A stretch of 64,000 bases of DNA from RGIG8745 sp045576655 (GCA_045576655.1 JAZNGW010000018.1:30387-94386); one strand, 5' to 3'. Shown: positions 8,456 through 17,592, numbered from the stretch's first letter. Notes: generated by a model from the sequence alone, not told the origin. Numbers and translations are program-made.

Positions 8456-9322
8456 ATGAGAAAGATTCTGATTTCAATGGTGACCATGTTGCTAATGACC
8501 GCCATGCAAATGAAAGCCCAGTCAGTGGATTACGCCAAATATCTGATCGAGCAGGGAAAGTATTTGGAAGCAGCTAAGGAACTTCGTCCTATGGCGGATG
8601 GTGGCAATGCCAAGGCTCAATATCTTGCCGCAACCCTGTTTTTTGAAGGAAAAGGCATAAACAAGAATGACGAGCAAGGTGTAAAGTATGCCACTCTGTC
8701 GGCGAACCAAGGTAATTCCGACGCCATAAAACTGCTGGCGGATTACTACTACAACAACAACCAGCTTGACAAGATGTTTCCTTTGTTCAACAGTATCACA
8801 TCTTCACACCCATATTTGCTAAAAGAAATTGCAGGCGTGAAGCTTTCTGAATGCTATATGCACGGTTGGGGAGTGGAAAAAGATGAAGACAAGGCATGGG
8901 AGATAGCGCGTGAAAACAAGCATTTTATACAGATGAAGGCTTCATACTCAGATCAATGGCAGGCCTTCAAAAATAGACATCCTGAGGAATACGCTCCTGT
9001 ACTTTACAAAAACATAAGCATACAAAGTGGTCCAAGCAATGTCAAAATTTTGGAAATTTATTTCGGTGATGAGACTACCATCATAAAGAGTCGTTTTACA
9101 AACCCATTTCGCGTTGCACACGGAATTGTAGGTCTTGAGACCGACCTTATAGCAAATGGCAAGCGCTATCGCATGTTGCACTGTTCGCTCGGCAATAGAA
9201 CTCTACGACCAGGTGAAAGCGCAGAATACTTCACGACATTCGAATATATCCCTCGCAACATCAAAACCTTTGATTTGGAAGTTGGCAGTAACTACAAACA
9301 ATTAGGAATAACCTTCAAATAA
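8456..9322 (+). CDS. Exported Sel1-like repeat protein
   Basis: A signal peptide (about 1-21, ending MKAQS) is followed by Sel1/TPR-like helical repeats: GKYLEAAKELRPMADGGNAK, AQYLAATLFFEGKGINKNDE, and a later copy ECYMHGWGVEKDEDKAWEIA. The C-terminal third (about 185-288) is predicted mainly beta and not recognised. Sel1 repeats mediate protein contacts, so it is probably a periplasmic or surface scaffold. It is more AT-rich than neighbouring housekeeping genes. It is followed after 35 bases by the WG-repeat lipoprotein, which looks co-transcribed. The G9 tract upstream may switch both genes. Confidence 0.75.
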   Translation: MRKILISMVTMLLMTAMQMKAQSVDYAKYLIEQGKYLEAAKELRPMADGGNAKAQYLAATLFFEGKGINKNDEQGVKYATLSANQGNSDAIKLLADYYYNNNQLDKMFPLFNSITSSHPYLLKEIAGVKLSECYMHGWGVEKDEDKAWEIARENKHFIQMKASYSDQWQAFKNRHPEEYAPVLYKNISIQSGPSNVKILEIYFGDETTIIKSRFTNPFRVAHGIVGLETDLIANGKRYRMLHCSLGNRTLRPGESAEYFTTFEYIPRNIKTFDLEVGSNYKQLGITFK

Positions 9323-9357
9323 TTCAGAATGTCAAAATCATTAAATACACATATATC

Positions 9358-10935
9358 ATGAAAGCAAGTCACTTATTAACAGTTTCAGCAATATTGGCGC
9401 TCACAACGCTCACGGGATGCTCCTCCGATTCGGCAAGCGATCCTTACGCAGACATTAAATACATGGCAGTTCAAGTAGACAAAGGAGATGCCTGGAGTAT
9501 CATCGACGGAGACGGAGAAATCATCGTCAAGGAAGAATATGGTTCAGACGACAGAATATCGCAAATCTTTGGCGACATTTTCTGGGTGAAGTCGGGCGAC
9601 AAGTATCAGTTGTTCAATGTTAACTCACCTAAGAAACCAATTTCCGACGAATGGGATTATGCTACACTGTTCCATTCAGGCAGGGCATTGGTGGCGAATG
9701 CGGGAGAGCCGATAAACATCATTGACGAGGATGGCAAGATCGTAACCACTCTCAGCAAAGACATAGTAGAAGTTAAGCGCAGACTTTCGCCTGGATTCAC
9801 TTTCAAAAAGTCAGACGGCACTTACGGATGGGCTGACAAGAACGGCAAAATAATCAAGGAAGGCTTATGCGAGCATGCGTATTTAGATGGGGGTGACATC
9901 GTAGTGGTACGCACAAAGGAAGATTCTGACCGATATGATATTTACGATGTCGAAGGTGATAAGACAGGTTCATTCACAGCCGACAAAGTACGTTCCTCCG
10001 GCAGCGGATACATCAGTATCGAAAGAAATGAGAAACAGATTCTCCTCGATAAAAATGCAGAAACAATTGTGGAGTCAAAAAAATTTGAAGCCATAAACAC
10101 TCCATTCTATGGAAAATGCATTGTCTATGACTCGGATTTTAAAGATGGTTTGATTGACCTTAATGGCGAGGTACTTATCCGTCCTAAATACAATATTTTA
10201 CGCCCTGTATACAGCGGCTTGTATGCTGCATTAAAGGAAGACAAAATGGGAGTTGTCAATGAAAACGATGAGACAGTAATTGACTTTGATTATGATAGAA
10301 TAATGACACGCGTAGGAGATAACTTGTTGGTAAGGGACGGAGGCGCCTATATTATCTTAGACCGAAACGGTGAGCGCATTGGAAAGCAGGAGTTTTATGA
10401 CTACTCCACCAACTCTTACGACACTGAAATCAAATACATCAACGTTGAGGGATTTGCTAAGGTCATCAATGCAATTGGACCTGAGCATGACAATGAAAAA
10501 ACTATCGGTCAAGTAGCGAAAAAGCTGGGCTTGTCGCCTTCTGATGAATACAGATGGACTGAAAAATTCACTGTAGTCAGAAAGATAGAAGGCTATGATG
10601 TCAAAATCGATTATAACTTCACCACTTTTGGCGAATATGGCCTCAGTGAAGAAAAGTTCCATCAGGTAACAAAAAACGACGGTTGGTTTGATTACAACGA
10701 AGACGTCAGCGATGGTTGGTTCTGGAAAGAAAACATTTATTTGTCTACAATTAAGATCGAAATCCCTATTGACGAAGACGCTTCAGAAACAGCCGACATT
10801 CTGTATTCCTACTTGCTGAAAAACGGATTCAAACTACCTGAAGGTGAAATCATGGATAGTCGTACTGTAATTGGTGACAATTATAGTTTCTACATAGACA
10901 CCAACTACAACGGATTAGAGATAACAGTTTGTTGA
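9358..10935 (+). CDS. WG-repeat lipoprotein
   Basis: Lipoprotein signal with lipobox LTGC (Cys21). The body contains repeated WG/beta-propeller-like units, for example DGTYGWADKNGKIIKEGL, FKDGLIDLNGEVLIRPKY, EDKMGVVNENDETVIDFDYD and GAYIILDRNGERIG (about 35-345). The last ~180 residues (KVINAIGPEHDNEKTIGQVA onward) are a different alpha/beta domain that I do not recognise. WG repeats have no fixed function. The gene is AT-rich and probably in one operon with the preceding Sel1 protein; together they look like an accessory envelope pair. Confidence 0.75.
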   Translation: MKASHLLTVSAILALTTLTGCSSDSASDPYADIKYMAVQVDKGDAWSIIDGDGEIIVKEEYGSDDRISQIFGDIFWVKSGDKYQLFNVNSPKKPISDEWDYATLFHSGRALVANAGEPINIIDEDGKIVTTLSKDIVEVKRRLSPGFTFKKSDGTYGWADKNGKIIKEGLCEHAYLDGGDIVVVRTKEDSDRYDIYDVEGDKTGSFTADKVRSSGSGYISIERNEKQILLDKNAETIVESKKFEAINTPFYGKCIVYDSDFKDGLIDLNGEVLIRPKYNILRPVYSGLYAALKEDKMGVVNENDETVIDFDYDRIMTRVGDNLLVRDGGAYIILDRNGERIGKQEFYDYSTNSYDTEIKYINVEGFAKVINAIGPEHDNEKTIGQVAKKLGLSPSDEYRWTEKFTVVRKIEGYDVKIDYNFTTFGEYGLSEEKFHQVTKNDGWFDYNEDVSDGWFWKENIYLSTIKIEIPIDEDASETADILYSYLLKNGFKLPEGEIMDSRTVIGDNYSFYIDTNYNGLEITVC

Positions 10936-11101
10936 TTCTGAATCAAGCAAATTGACACATTGGATTTGACGGTCTGAAATCCTGAGATTAGTCAAGGACA
11001 AAGCAAAGGTAGACGACGCCCCATTGCTACTCCTTTTCTAACAGTATAACAATTTTCCTACATTTACTTGAATTCTACTTAAGATTAGAGCAACTCCAAA
11101 T
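10936..11101. other. 3' region of the Sel1/WG operon
   Basis: No gene or repeat is seen before the terminator. Confidence 0.5.
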
Positions 11102-11143
11102 GCCCGCCATTGACAAAATGTGTGTCAATGGCGGGCTTCTTTT
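11102..11143 (+). terminator. Rho-independent terminator of the Sel1/WG operon
   Basis: A perfect 14-bp stem (GCCCGCCATTGACA / TGTCAATGGCGGGC) with a 7-base loop is followed by TTCTTTT. Confidence 0.9.
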
Positions 11144-11446
11144 CAAAGGGATGAGATGCACTATTACGATTAATACGTTTGCTATGGAGTGGTTGAGTAG
11201 TCTACAACTCAATCGTGCACGGGTAAATCGATGTGTCTGCCGTTACCACACCCGTAGCATATCCTATATTTCTCCGTGCCCATGACAGAGATTCTTCGCG
11301 TTGCTCAGAATGACGAGGACGGGCGTTGGCGGATGCAGAACGTGTCCACGAATAAATGGGGATAAAGGATTTTCTTGCAGGGTTTTGCGGAAAATGGTGC
11401 GGAATTTTGGAAATGCGTCACGGGTGATGATATATTTGCAAAAACG
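11144..11446. other. Intergenic region between convergent operons
   Basis: No gene is supported. It contains the dispersed ATTCTTCGC...GCTCAGAATGAC repeat, reported separately. Confidence 0.5.
11288..11314. repeat. Dispersed GATTCTTCGC-N-GCTCAGAATGAC repeat
   Basis: This matches a sequence known to be scattered between genes of many unrelated bacteria. When translated it gives spurious peptides containing VILSxAKNL, and a false reading frame on the minus strand (11264-11476) carries exactly that. Confidence 0.7.
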
Positions 11447-11470
11447 AAAAAGGACGCAATGATTGCGTCC
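11447..11470 (-). terminator. Terminator of the pot operon
   Basis: On the minus strand GGACGCA-atcat-TGCGTCC is followed by TTTTTCG, 35 bases past the potD stop. The stem also resembles the ACGCAAT/ATTGCGT repeat family (7991, 40971). Confidence 0.75.
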
Positions 11471-11504
11471 CCACACGTTATACTTTAAACGTTAAATCTA
11501 AACT

Positions 11505-12872
11505 TTATATGTGTCTGCCCTTATCGTGCATTTTCTTTGTAAATTCCTTGAGGCGGAGGCGACGCATCTTGCGCTTGCGCCATTTCTTGAAGTGGTGCCA
11601 TGCTATGGCAGCTAAGATGGCTGTGAAGACCACGATGATGAATGTGAGCATCTCGGTGTCGAGACTGTTGCCTTTTACGCGTGACCACATTTCAAGCATG
11701 TCTTCGTTTTTGTCGGCGCAGTCGTGCATAAGTGCGCAGCGCTCGATAACGGACCTGTCAGGATACATCACTGGATTGATATGTAGCGAGTCGGCTCCAT
11801 CGATGCCGCTGAAGAAGTAGGAGAGGTCATAGGTCTCCTCTATCTCGTCGTCGGTCATGGCATTCATTACTTCCTCTGTGCCGATGACGCTGACGTAGCC
11901 TATCTCGTTCATGTTGCGCACGGCGTTCTCGGAGTTGCACATGAAGTTGATCCAGTAGCTTGCCGCTTTGGGGTTCTTGGCGTAGACTGGGATGACCCAT
12001 CCGTCGAACCAGCAGTTGCTACCCTCCTTCGGAACTATGTAGTCAAGTTCAACACCGAGTTCGGCAGTCTCTTCGATGGCCCACATGGCATCGCCGCTCC
12101 AAGTGACGTTAATCCATGCCTTCTCCTGTGTCATACGCTCCTTGCCGAAGTCGACTTCCCAACCTGCTATCTGCTTCTTGGCGCGGAAGAGTGCGTCTTC
12201 TACCTTGTAGATGTTTTGGTCGGTGATGTTTGCCACGAGACTGTCGCGGCTGACCTTGCCGTCGAGTATGTCCTGATAGTTGGCGTAGCAGACCATGACG
12301 CTGTAGATGTCGCGGAAGGCGTCTTTCATAAGGATGCGCTCCTGGAAGCGCTCGTTGTTAAGCGCACTCCAACTCTCCACTTCCTCTGGCTTGACAAGAC
12401 GCGTGTTGTAGAGGAAACCTGTGGTTCCCCACATAAATCCGATGGCATAGTCACTTACTTGCATTCCTGGCTGAGTTGCCATTTGCTGGAACTTGTCGAC
12501 TACGAATGGTGATACGTTGCCGAGCCAGTTGGGTGTTTTTGCAGGAAACTCTTTGTTAATCGGCTGAAGAAGGTTCTTACGAAGCATGCGCTCGATGATG
12601 TACTCCGACGGGCACACCACGTCGTAGTCTTCCTGTCCGATTTCGATCTCGGTGAGCATATTCTCGTTGATGTCGAACGTTTCATACATCACTTTGATTG
12701 GTTCGCCAGTCTGCTCCTCATACCACTGCTCAAACTCGCCAATGAGTTCGAGGTCGAGATAGTCGGCCCAATTGTAGACCTTGAGCACGTTGCTCCGGTC
12801 GTTCTGCGCCGTTGCCGTCATGACAAATGTTGCCACGAGGGCTATGAAGAATGCTGAAATCCTGTGTTTCAT
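11505..12872 (-). CDS. potD: Spermidine/putrescine ABC transporter substrate-binding protein with C-terminal membrane anchor
   Basis: PotD-family binding protein that captures polyamines outside the inner membrane. An N-terminal signal peptide (about 1-22) precedes LKVYNWADYLDLELIGEFEQ, the usual PotD opening, and later WINVTWSGDAMWAIEE and NCWFDGWVIPVYAKNP. Unlike the soluble E. coli protein (about 350 residues), this 455-residue version has a C-terminal hydrophobic helix (TFIIVVFTAILAAIAW, about 412-427) followed by an Arg/Lys-rich tail, so it is probably tethered to the inner membrane beside PotBC. Last gene of potABCD, 12 bases after potC. Confidence 0.9.
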   Translation of the reverse strand: MKHRISAFFIALVATFVMTATAQNDRSNVLKVYNWADYLDLELIGEFEQWYEEQTGEPIKVMYETFDINENMLTEIEIGQEDYDVVCPSEYIIERMLRKNLLQPINKEFPAKTPNWLGNVSPFVVDKFQQMATQPGMQVSDYAIGFMWGTTGFLYNTRLVKPEEVESWSALNNERFQERILMKDAFRDIYSVMVCYANYQDILDGKVSRDSLVANITDQNIYKVEDALFRAKKQIAGWEVDFGKERMTQEKAWINVTWSGDAMWAIEETAELGVELDYIVPKEGSNCWFDGWVIPVYAKNPKAASYWINFMCNSENAVRNMNEIGYVSVIGTEEVMNAMTDDEIEETYDLSYFFSGIDGADSLHINPVMYPDRSVIERCALMHDCADKNEDMLEMWSRVKGNSLDTEMLTFIIVVFTAILAAIAWHHFKKWRKRKMRRLRLKEFTKKMHDKGRHI

Positions 12873-12884
12873 CGGTGAGAAAAC

Positions 12885-13679
12885 CTATTTGTTGTTGTTA
12901 ACCTTCTTGTTCGCTCTGTAATTGATTATGAGCAGAAGAGTGAGAATAGAAATGAATATGATTGACGAGAGCGGTCGGAGCTCAGGTGTGAGTCCGCCTT
13001 TGCGCGCATCGGCATAGATAAACGTAGAGAGCGTGTCAATTCCGCTGCTTCCCTTTGTAAAGAGAGTAACGGCGAAATCGTCGATCGAGAGCGTTATCGA
13101 GAGGATGAATCCGCTAATCATTCCAGGCCATAGTTCTGGCATGAGCACCTTGCGCAAAGCATAGAACGGAGTGGCTCCGAGGTCGAGTGCCGCCTCGTAG
13201 ATGTTAGGGTTCATCTTCATCAGCCGCGGCATAACGCTGAGCACCACATAAGGAGTGCAGAACGCTATGTGGGCGCAGATGATCGACATCATTCCGCGGC
13301 TCAGTCCGAGGAATACGAAGAGCAGGAAGATGGATATACCTGTGATGATGTCGGGGTTGATCATCGGAATGCTGTTGACAAAATTGACCACTCGGCGCTC
13401 CTTCTGCCTCATATTGTAGATGCCGATGGCTGCAATGGTGCCGAGAATGGTAGAAATAACGGCTGCCACGAGTGCGATGAACAGGGTGTTGAAAATAGCG
13501 TCGTTAAGCGCCTGGCCTGCATTGCCAGCAAAGAGCGACGTGTAAAGTTTGGTAGAGAAACCGCTCCATGTGCCTAACACCTTGGCCTCTGTGAAGCTGA
13601 ACACCACGATAATGAGTATCGGTGCGTAGAGCACGGCAAGAATAAGCCACAGGTAGGCTTGTGCGAAAAACTTTTTCAT
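12885..13679 (-). CDS. potC: Spermidine/putrescine ABC transporter permease PotC
   Basis: Inner-membrane permease with about six transmembrane helices, beginning FFAQAYLWLILAVLYAPILI. The cytoplasmic coupling loop that contacts PotA is EAALDLGATPFYALRKVLMP, matching the EAAxxLGA...F..V.LP signature. At 264 residues it has the normal PotC length. Its start overlaps the potB stop by four bases, so the two are probably translationally coupled. Confidence 0.93.
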   Translation of the reverse strand: MKKFFAQAYLWLILAVLYAPILIIVVFSFTEAKVLGTWSGFSTKLYTSLFAGNAGQALNDAIFNTLFIALVAAVISTILGTIAAIGIYNMRQKERRVVNFVNSIPMINPDIITGISIFLLFVFLGLSRGMMSIICAHIAFCTPYVVLSVMPRLMKMNPNIYEAALDLGATPFYALRKVLMPELWPGMISGFILSITLSIDDFAVTLFTKGSSGIDTLSTFIYADARKGGLTPELRPLSSIIFISILTLLLIINYRANKKVNNNK

Positions 13680-14470
13680 AGCAGTCCTCCCGCTTCATTT
13701 GATTCGTCGTCATCGGAACCAAAGAAACTGGTAAGTCCGATGATGATGAGCATTATTAATGACAGTGCCGCTCCGTAGTTGAGCATTCCTGCGTTTATAT
13801 TCTCTTGGATGGTTGTACCGAAAAGTTTGATCTTGTTCATTGTGAGGAGTTCCGACACGGCAAAGGTTGAAATGGTTGGCATGAACACCATGACCACGCC
13901 GCTGTAGACTCCTGGCATGGATAGTGGCATGATGACGTCGCGGAACACCCTTCTGCGGTTTGCGCCCAAGTCCTGCGCTGCCTCGATGAGCGACTTATCC
14001 ATCTTCTGCATCGTGTTGTAGATAGGATAAATCATGAACGGCAGGAAGTTGTAGACCATACCGAAAATCAGCGCTCCCTCGCCGAGCGGCAGCTTCATGA
14101 AATCGAAGAGCGCCACGGTTGATAGCGTGCGCAGCAGGATGTTGATCCACATCGGCAGGATGAAGAGCATGGCCATGACCTTCGGTGTGCCGTATTCGGA
14201 GTTCGCCATAAAGTAGGCTGCAGGATAACCGATGAGGATGCATATGAGCGTGGTCATCATGGCTATGCCTATGGAGTATATGAACGTGTTGATTGTGTCG
14301 TAGGAAGTGCAGAACTTCTCAAAATTGTAGAGCGACAAAGCGCCTTCGTTGTCAAGAAACGAGTAGTAGCCAACGAGTAACAACGGTGCTACGACAAATA
14401 TCGCCATAAAGATTATGTAGGGTAGAGCCCAGTTGCTCCGCTTCCCCATAAACTTCAGAAATTTTTTCAT
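13676..14470 (-). CDS. potB: Spermidine/putrescine ABC transporter permease PotB
   Basis: Second permease of the polyamine importer. Hydrophobic helices start at ALPYIIFMAIFVVAPLLLVG, and the coupling motif is EAAQDLGANRRRVFRDVIMP. It overlaps potA by four bases upstream and potC by four downstream, so potABC is one tightly packed unit. At 264 residues it is slightly shorter than E. coli PotB. Confidence 0.93.
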   Translation of the reverse strand: MKKFLKFMGKRSNWALPYIIFMAIFVVAPLLLVGYYSFLDNEGALSLYNFEKFCTSYDTINTFIYSIGIAMMTTLICILIGYPAAYFMANSEYGTPKVMAMLFILPMWINILLRTLSTVALFDFMKLPLGEGALIFGMVYNFLPFMIYPIYNTMQKMDKSLIEAAQDLGANRRRVFRDVIMPLSMPGVYSGVVMVFMPTISTFAVSELLTMNKIKLFGTTIQENINAGMLNYGAALSLIMLIIIGLTSFFGSDDDESNEAGGLL

Positions 14471-15846
14471 TGCTTTGTAATTCTCAGGTCGGACGGCTTG
14501 ATTTTAATTCCCACATCGTCGTAGTCTTCCCACACGTCGTTGGTATTGACATAGAGTTTCTCTCCGTCTTTAGTTTTCAGAGTGATGTGGTAGTGATTTC
14601 CTTTGTAGAGAATGAAGTTGATCTGCGCTTCGGCAGTTCCGTCTTCAGGGTTGTCTGTGAGTTCCACCTTATCGAAGTCGAACTCGACGCACACCTTGTC
14701 GCCTTTTTCCAATGCGGAGTCTGTACACTCGAACTCACCCCCAAATATTGCCACGTGGTTGGAATCAATCATTTCGCCTTCCACGCTGTTGCATGTGCGC
14801 TCTTTCTTCATAACATGTATGTCTTCCGGCTTAACGAGCATGCCGACTTCTGTCCCTGCCTCGAAAGCGTTATAGTCGTGCACCTGCACTTCATAGCCGT
14901 TAGGAGTGTCAACAAACATTTCGTAATGTACGCCCTTGAAGATGCACGAGCTGACTTTGCCTCGCCACATTCCTGCTTCTGGTTTCTTCAGCATATACAC
15001 GTCTTCCGGACGAATGACTACGTCAACTGGTTCATCTGTATCAAAACCTTTGTCCACGCACTCGGCATTAACACCCATGACCTCCACTTCCATATCCTTG
15101 AGCATGCGTCCGTTGAGGATGTTGCTCTCGCCTATAAAGTTGGCAACGAACGAGTTGGCCGGTTCGTTGTATATGTCGGTAGGTGTGCCTATCTGCTGGA
15201 TTACTCCGTCGTTCATCACGATGATGGTGTCGGAGAGAGTGAGGGCTTCTTCCTGATCGTGCGTCACATAGATGAATGTGATACCGAGTTTCTTGTGCAT
15301 CTGCTTGAGTTCAAGCTGCATGTCCTTGCGCATCTTGTGATCTAAAGCAGAAAGCGGTTCGTCGAGAAGCAGAACGTGAGGTTTGTTGACAATAGCCCTC
15401 GCTATTGCCACACGCTGCTGCTGACCGCCTGAAAGGCTGTTCACATCGCGCTCTTCATAGTCGGACATGCCCACCATCTTCAGTGCCTGGATGACACGGC
15501 GATCCATTTCCTTCTCCTTGACTCCCTGGAGTTTAAGACCGAAGGCAATATTTTCATAAACATTAAGGTGTGGGAAGAGTGCATAGCGTTGGAACACCGT
15601 ATTCATCGGTCTGCGATAAGGGGGCATGGTCGTTATGTCATGTCCGTTCATCTTGATTTTTCCGCTCGTAGGAGTTTCAAAACCTGCCAAAATACGCAGC
15701 ATGGTAGTCTTGCCGCAACCAGAAGACCCGAGAATCGTAACGAACTCTCCGCGCTTCACATTTAAACTCACGTCATTGAGCACAGTCTTATCGCCAAAAC
15801 TCTTTGTGATGTGCTCTGCCTGGATGATGTAGTCCAGTTCTTTCAT
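14467..15846 (-). CDS. potA: Spermidine/putrescine ABC transporter ATPase PotA with extra C-terminal domain
   Basis: Cytoplasmic ATPase that powers PotBC. Walker A GSSGCGKTT (about 40-48), Q-loop Gln86, signature LSGGQQQRVA (about 138-147) and Walker B VLLLDEP (about 158-164) are all present. The protein is 459 residues, against about 370-380 for E. coli PotA. The C-terminal part seems to hold two TOBE-like regulatory modules: one around VVIRPEDVYML...LVKPEDIHVMKK (about 275-350), and a second around INFILYKGNHYHITL...IKIKPSDLRIT (about 405-457). First gene of the potABCD operon. Confidence 0.93.
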   Translation of the reverse strand: MKELDYIIQAEHITKSFGDKTVLNDVSLNVKRGEFVTILGSSGCGKTTMLRILAGFETPTSGKIKMNGHDITTMPPYRRPMNTVFQRYALFPHLNVYENIAFGLKLQGVKEKEMDRRVIQALKMVGMSDYEERDVNSLSGGQQQRVAIARAIVNKPHVLLLDEPLSALDHKMRKDMQLELKQMHKKLGITFIYVTHDQEEALTLSDTIIVMNDGVIQQIGTPTDIYNEPANSFVANFIGESNILNGRMLKDMEVEVMGVNAECVDKGFDTDEPVDVVIRPEDVYMLKKPEAGMWRGKVSSCIFKGVHYEMFVDTPNGYEVQVHDYNAFEAGTEVGMLVKPEDIHVMKKERTCNSVEGEMIDSNHVAIFGGEFECTDSALEKGDKVCVEFDFDKVELTDNPEDGTAEAQINFILYKGNHYHITLKTKDGEKLYVNTNDVWEDYDDVGIKIKPSDLRITKQ

Positions 15847-16125
15847 TTCCGTTTCTTAGTGTGTATTAAAGAAGTGAAAAACCAAATCCTCACGCATGAG
15901 GACTAAAATGCAAACGCCTGTGCATACTGTTGATTCTTAATGACTTGACGATGTCAAAAGCCGTCCGTTTCGCCGTTTTAGCACAAAAAGTATGCAATAT
16001 TCGCTAAAAATGTTGATTTTTGCAAAGAAAAAGGAGAGTTTTTGCGCTTATAGCGGCCTGATTGCCATGAATATTCGGAGTGTACGGAGTATTACAAATG
16101 CTCAGACTGCCCTGGTTGTTCCAGC
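15847..16125. other. potA upstream region
   Basis: This 279-bp region holds the potA promoter on the minus strand, but no convincing TAnnTTTG box stands out. A small hairpin TCCTCA-cgca-TGAGGA (15887-15902) lies about 40 bases before the potA start in the presumed leader. Confidence 0.45.
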
Positions 16126-17445
16126 TCATTGTATTGTAGGGATGCTCTCGCCATTGATTTTGCGGTAGAGGTCGAGGGCAAATATGTCAGTCATGCCTGA
16201 TATGAAGTCGAGCACTGCCATGATGCGGGCGTAGACATCTGTAGCACGTACTTCGTACTGCGACGACACCCTGTTAAGAAGCAGCTTTGAATAGGCCTTA
16301 TCAGGGTTCATGGCTGCTGTGGTAAAGAGATTGATGAGGGTGCTGATGATGCGATAGCCGGCAAGTTCGATGTCGACCACATCCTTGCTGTTGTAGATAC
16401 GCTTCACGGAGACGGCTTCGCACTGGCGATAAGCGTCTCTGACCCGAGGACTGATATTCTTGATGAGAGTCCCTTCGAACGTGCCGTCAAGAATTTTCTC
16501 CTCATTGCAAACGAAGGTCTCTATACATTCGTCAATGAGGGCGCCTATCACACAGGAGCGGAGATAGACTATCTGTTCGTTGACGTCGTCGACTTCGTTG
16601 CAGATTTCGCCGATATGCTGCCGGCGCTCTTCGCCGAAAAATCCGAGAAGGAGCGACTTGGTCTCCTCCGTAGTGAGCAGGCGCAATTTGTGGGCATCCT
16701 CTATGTCCATGACCTCATAGCAAATGTCATCGGCTGCCTCAACGAGATAGACAAGCGGATGGCGCGCGAATTTGCCGTCACGTTCCTCTATGCCAAGTTC
16801 GGAGGCGATGGCTCGATAGGTCTGCTCGTCGTCCATAAAGAACCCGAACTTCTGTTTTTTGCCCGCCATAGAAGAGCGGTACGGATATTTCACAATAGAC
16901 GCCAGGGTGGAATAAGTCATGACGAAACCTCCCTTCCTGCGCCCCACAAACTGGTGCGTAAGCAGACGGAAAGCGTTGGCATTTCCCTCATAGTGAATGA
17001 GATCGTTCCACTGTTCCTCAGTGAGCAGAGGTCTGTACTGCTGTCCGTCGCCCTCGGAAAAGAACGTAGCAATGGCTTTCTCGCCCGAATGACCGAAAGG
17101 CGGATTGCCCATGTCGTGGGCAAGGCAGGCAGCACTGACAATGTCGCCTATCTCATTGATGTGGGTAGAAGCAAGTTCGGGATGCCGCTCCAAAAGGCGG
17201 CGCGCCACACCGTCGCCAAGCGAACGGCCCACGCTTGCCACTTCCAAACTGTGTGTCAGACGGTTATGCACGAATATGCTCCCTGGCAGAGGAAACACCT
17301 GGGTTTTATTTTGCAGACGGCGGAAGGGCGCCGAAAATATCAGCCGGTCATAATCGCGCTTGAACTCAGTGCGGTCGTCCTTACGCTTGTAGTGCAACTC
17401 TTCCTGTCCGAGCCGCTTGTTGGATATAAGTTTTTCCCACTTCAT
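16126..17445 (-). CDS. dgt: Deoxyguanosinetriphosphate triphosphohydrolase (dGTPase), HD superfamily
   Basis: Hydrolyses dGTP to deoxyguanosine and triphosphate, controlling the dNTP pool. HD metal-binding signature: HNRLTHSLEVASVGR (His65) and ACLAHDMGNPPFGHSGE (His110-Asp111). The N-terminal R-R-L-Q-N-K-T-Q-V block is also typical of Dgt. At 439 residues it has a usual length. I chose the ATG at 17445 (MKWEKLISNKRLGQEE) because the upstream in-frame extension to 17508 is unlike the family. It is divergent from dut, another dNTP-pool enzyme, across a 147-bp shared upstream region. Confidence 0.9.
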   Translation of the reverse strand: MKWEKLISNKRLGQEELHYKRKDDRTEFKRDYDRLIFSAPFRRLQNKTQVFPLPGSIFVHNRLTHSLEVASVGRSLGDGVARRLLERHPELASTHINEIGDIVSAACLAHDMGNPPFGHSGEKAIATFFSEGDGQQYRPLLTEEQWNDLIHYEGNANAFRLLTHQFVGRRKGGFVMTYSTLASIVKYPYRSSMAGKKQKFGFFMDDEQTYRAIASELGIEERDGKFARHPLVYLVEAADDICYEVMDIEDAHKLRLLTTEETKSLLLGFFGEERRQHIGEICNEVDDVNEQIVYLRSCVIGALIDECIETFVCNEEKILDGTFEGTLIKNISPRVRDAYRQCEAVSVKRIYNSKDVVDIELAGYRIISTLINLFTTAAMNPDKAYSKLLLNRVSSQYEVRATDVYARIMAVLDFISGMTDIFALDLYRKINGESIPTIQ

Positions 17446-17474
17446 ACAAATCTTTGCTATCGAACTTTCAAATA

Positions 17475-17482
17475 CAAAAATA
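17475..17482 (-). promoter_or_regulatory. Possible -7 box for dgt
   Basis: TATTTTTG on the minus strand lies 29 bases before the chosen dgt start. The nearest TTG is 25 bp upstream, longer than usual. Its position also supports the downstream start, because it lies inside the longer reading frame. Confidence 0.4.
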
Positions 17483-17546
17483 CTTAAAAAGCGGAATATA
17501 CACTCCACAAACGCACAAAAGTGTTCGTTTTGTTATGATTAATTGC

Positions 17547-17554
17547 TAAATTTG
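17547..17554 (+). promoter_or_regulatory. -7 box for the dut operon
   Basis: TAAATTTG, 38 bases before the dut start, matches TAnnTTTG. No good -33 TTG is seen at the expected distance. Confidence 0.5.
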
Positions 17555-17592
17555 CCTTTGTTTTCAACGACCAACTCAAAAAGACTAAAATT

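Noticed and set aside
11264..11476. Minus-strand 70-residue reading frame
   Set aside because: It contains VILSNAKNL, the false translation of a dispersed DNA repeat.
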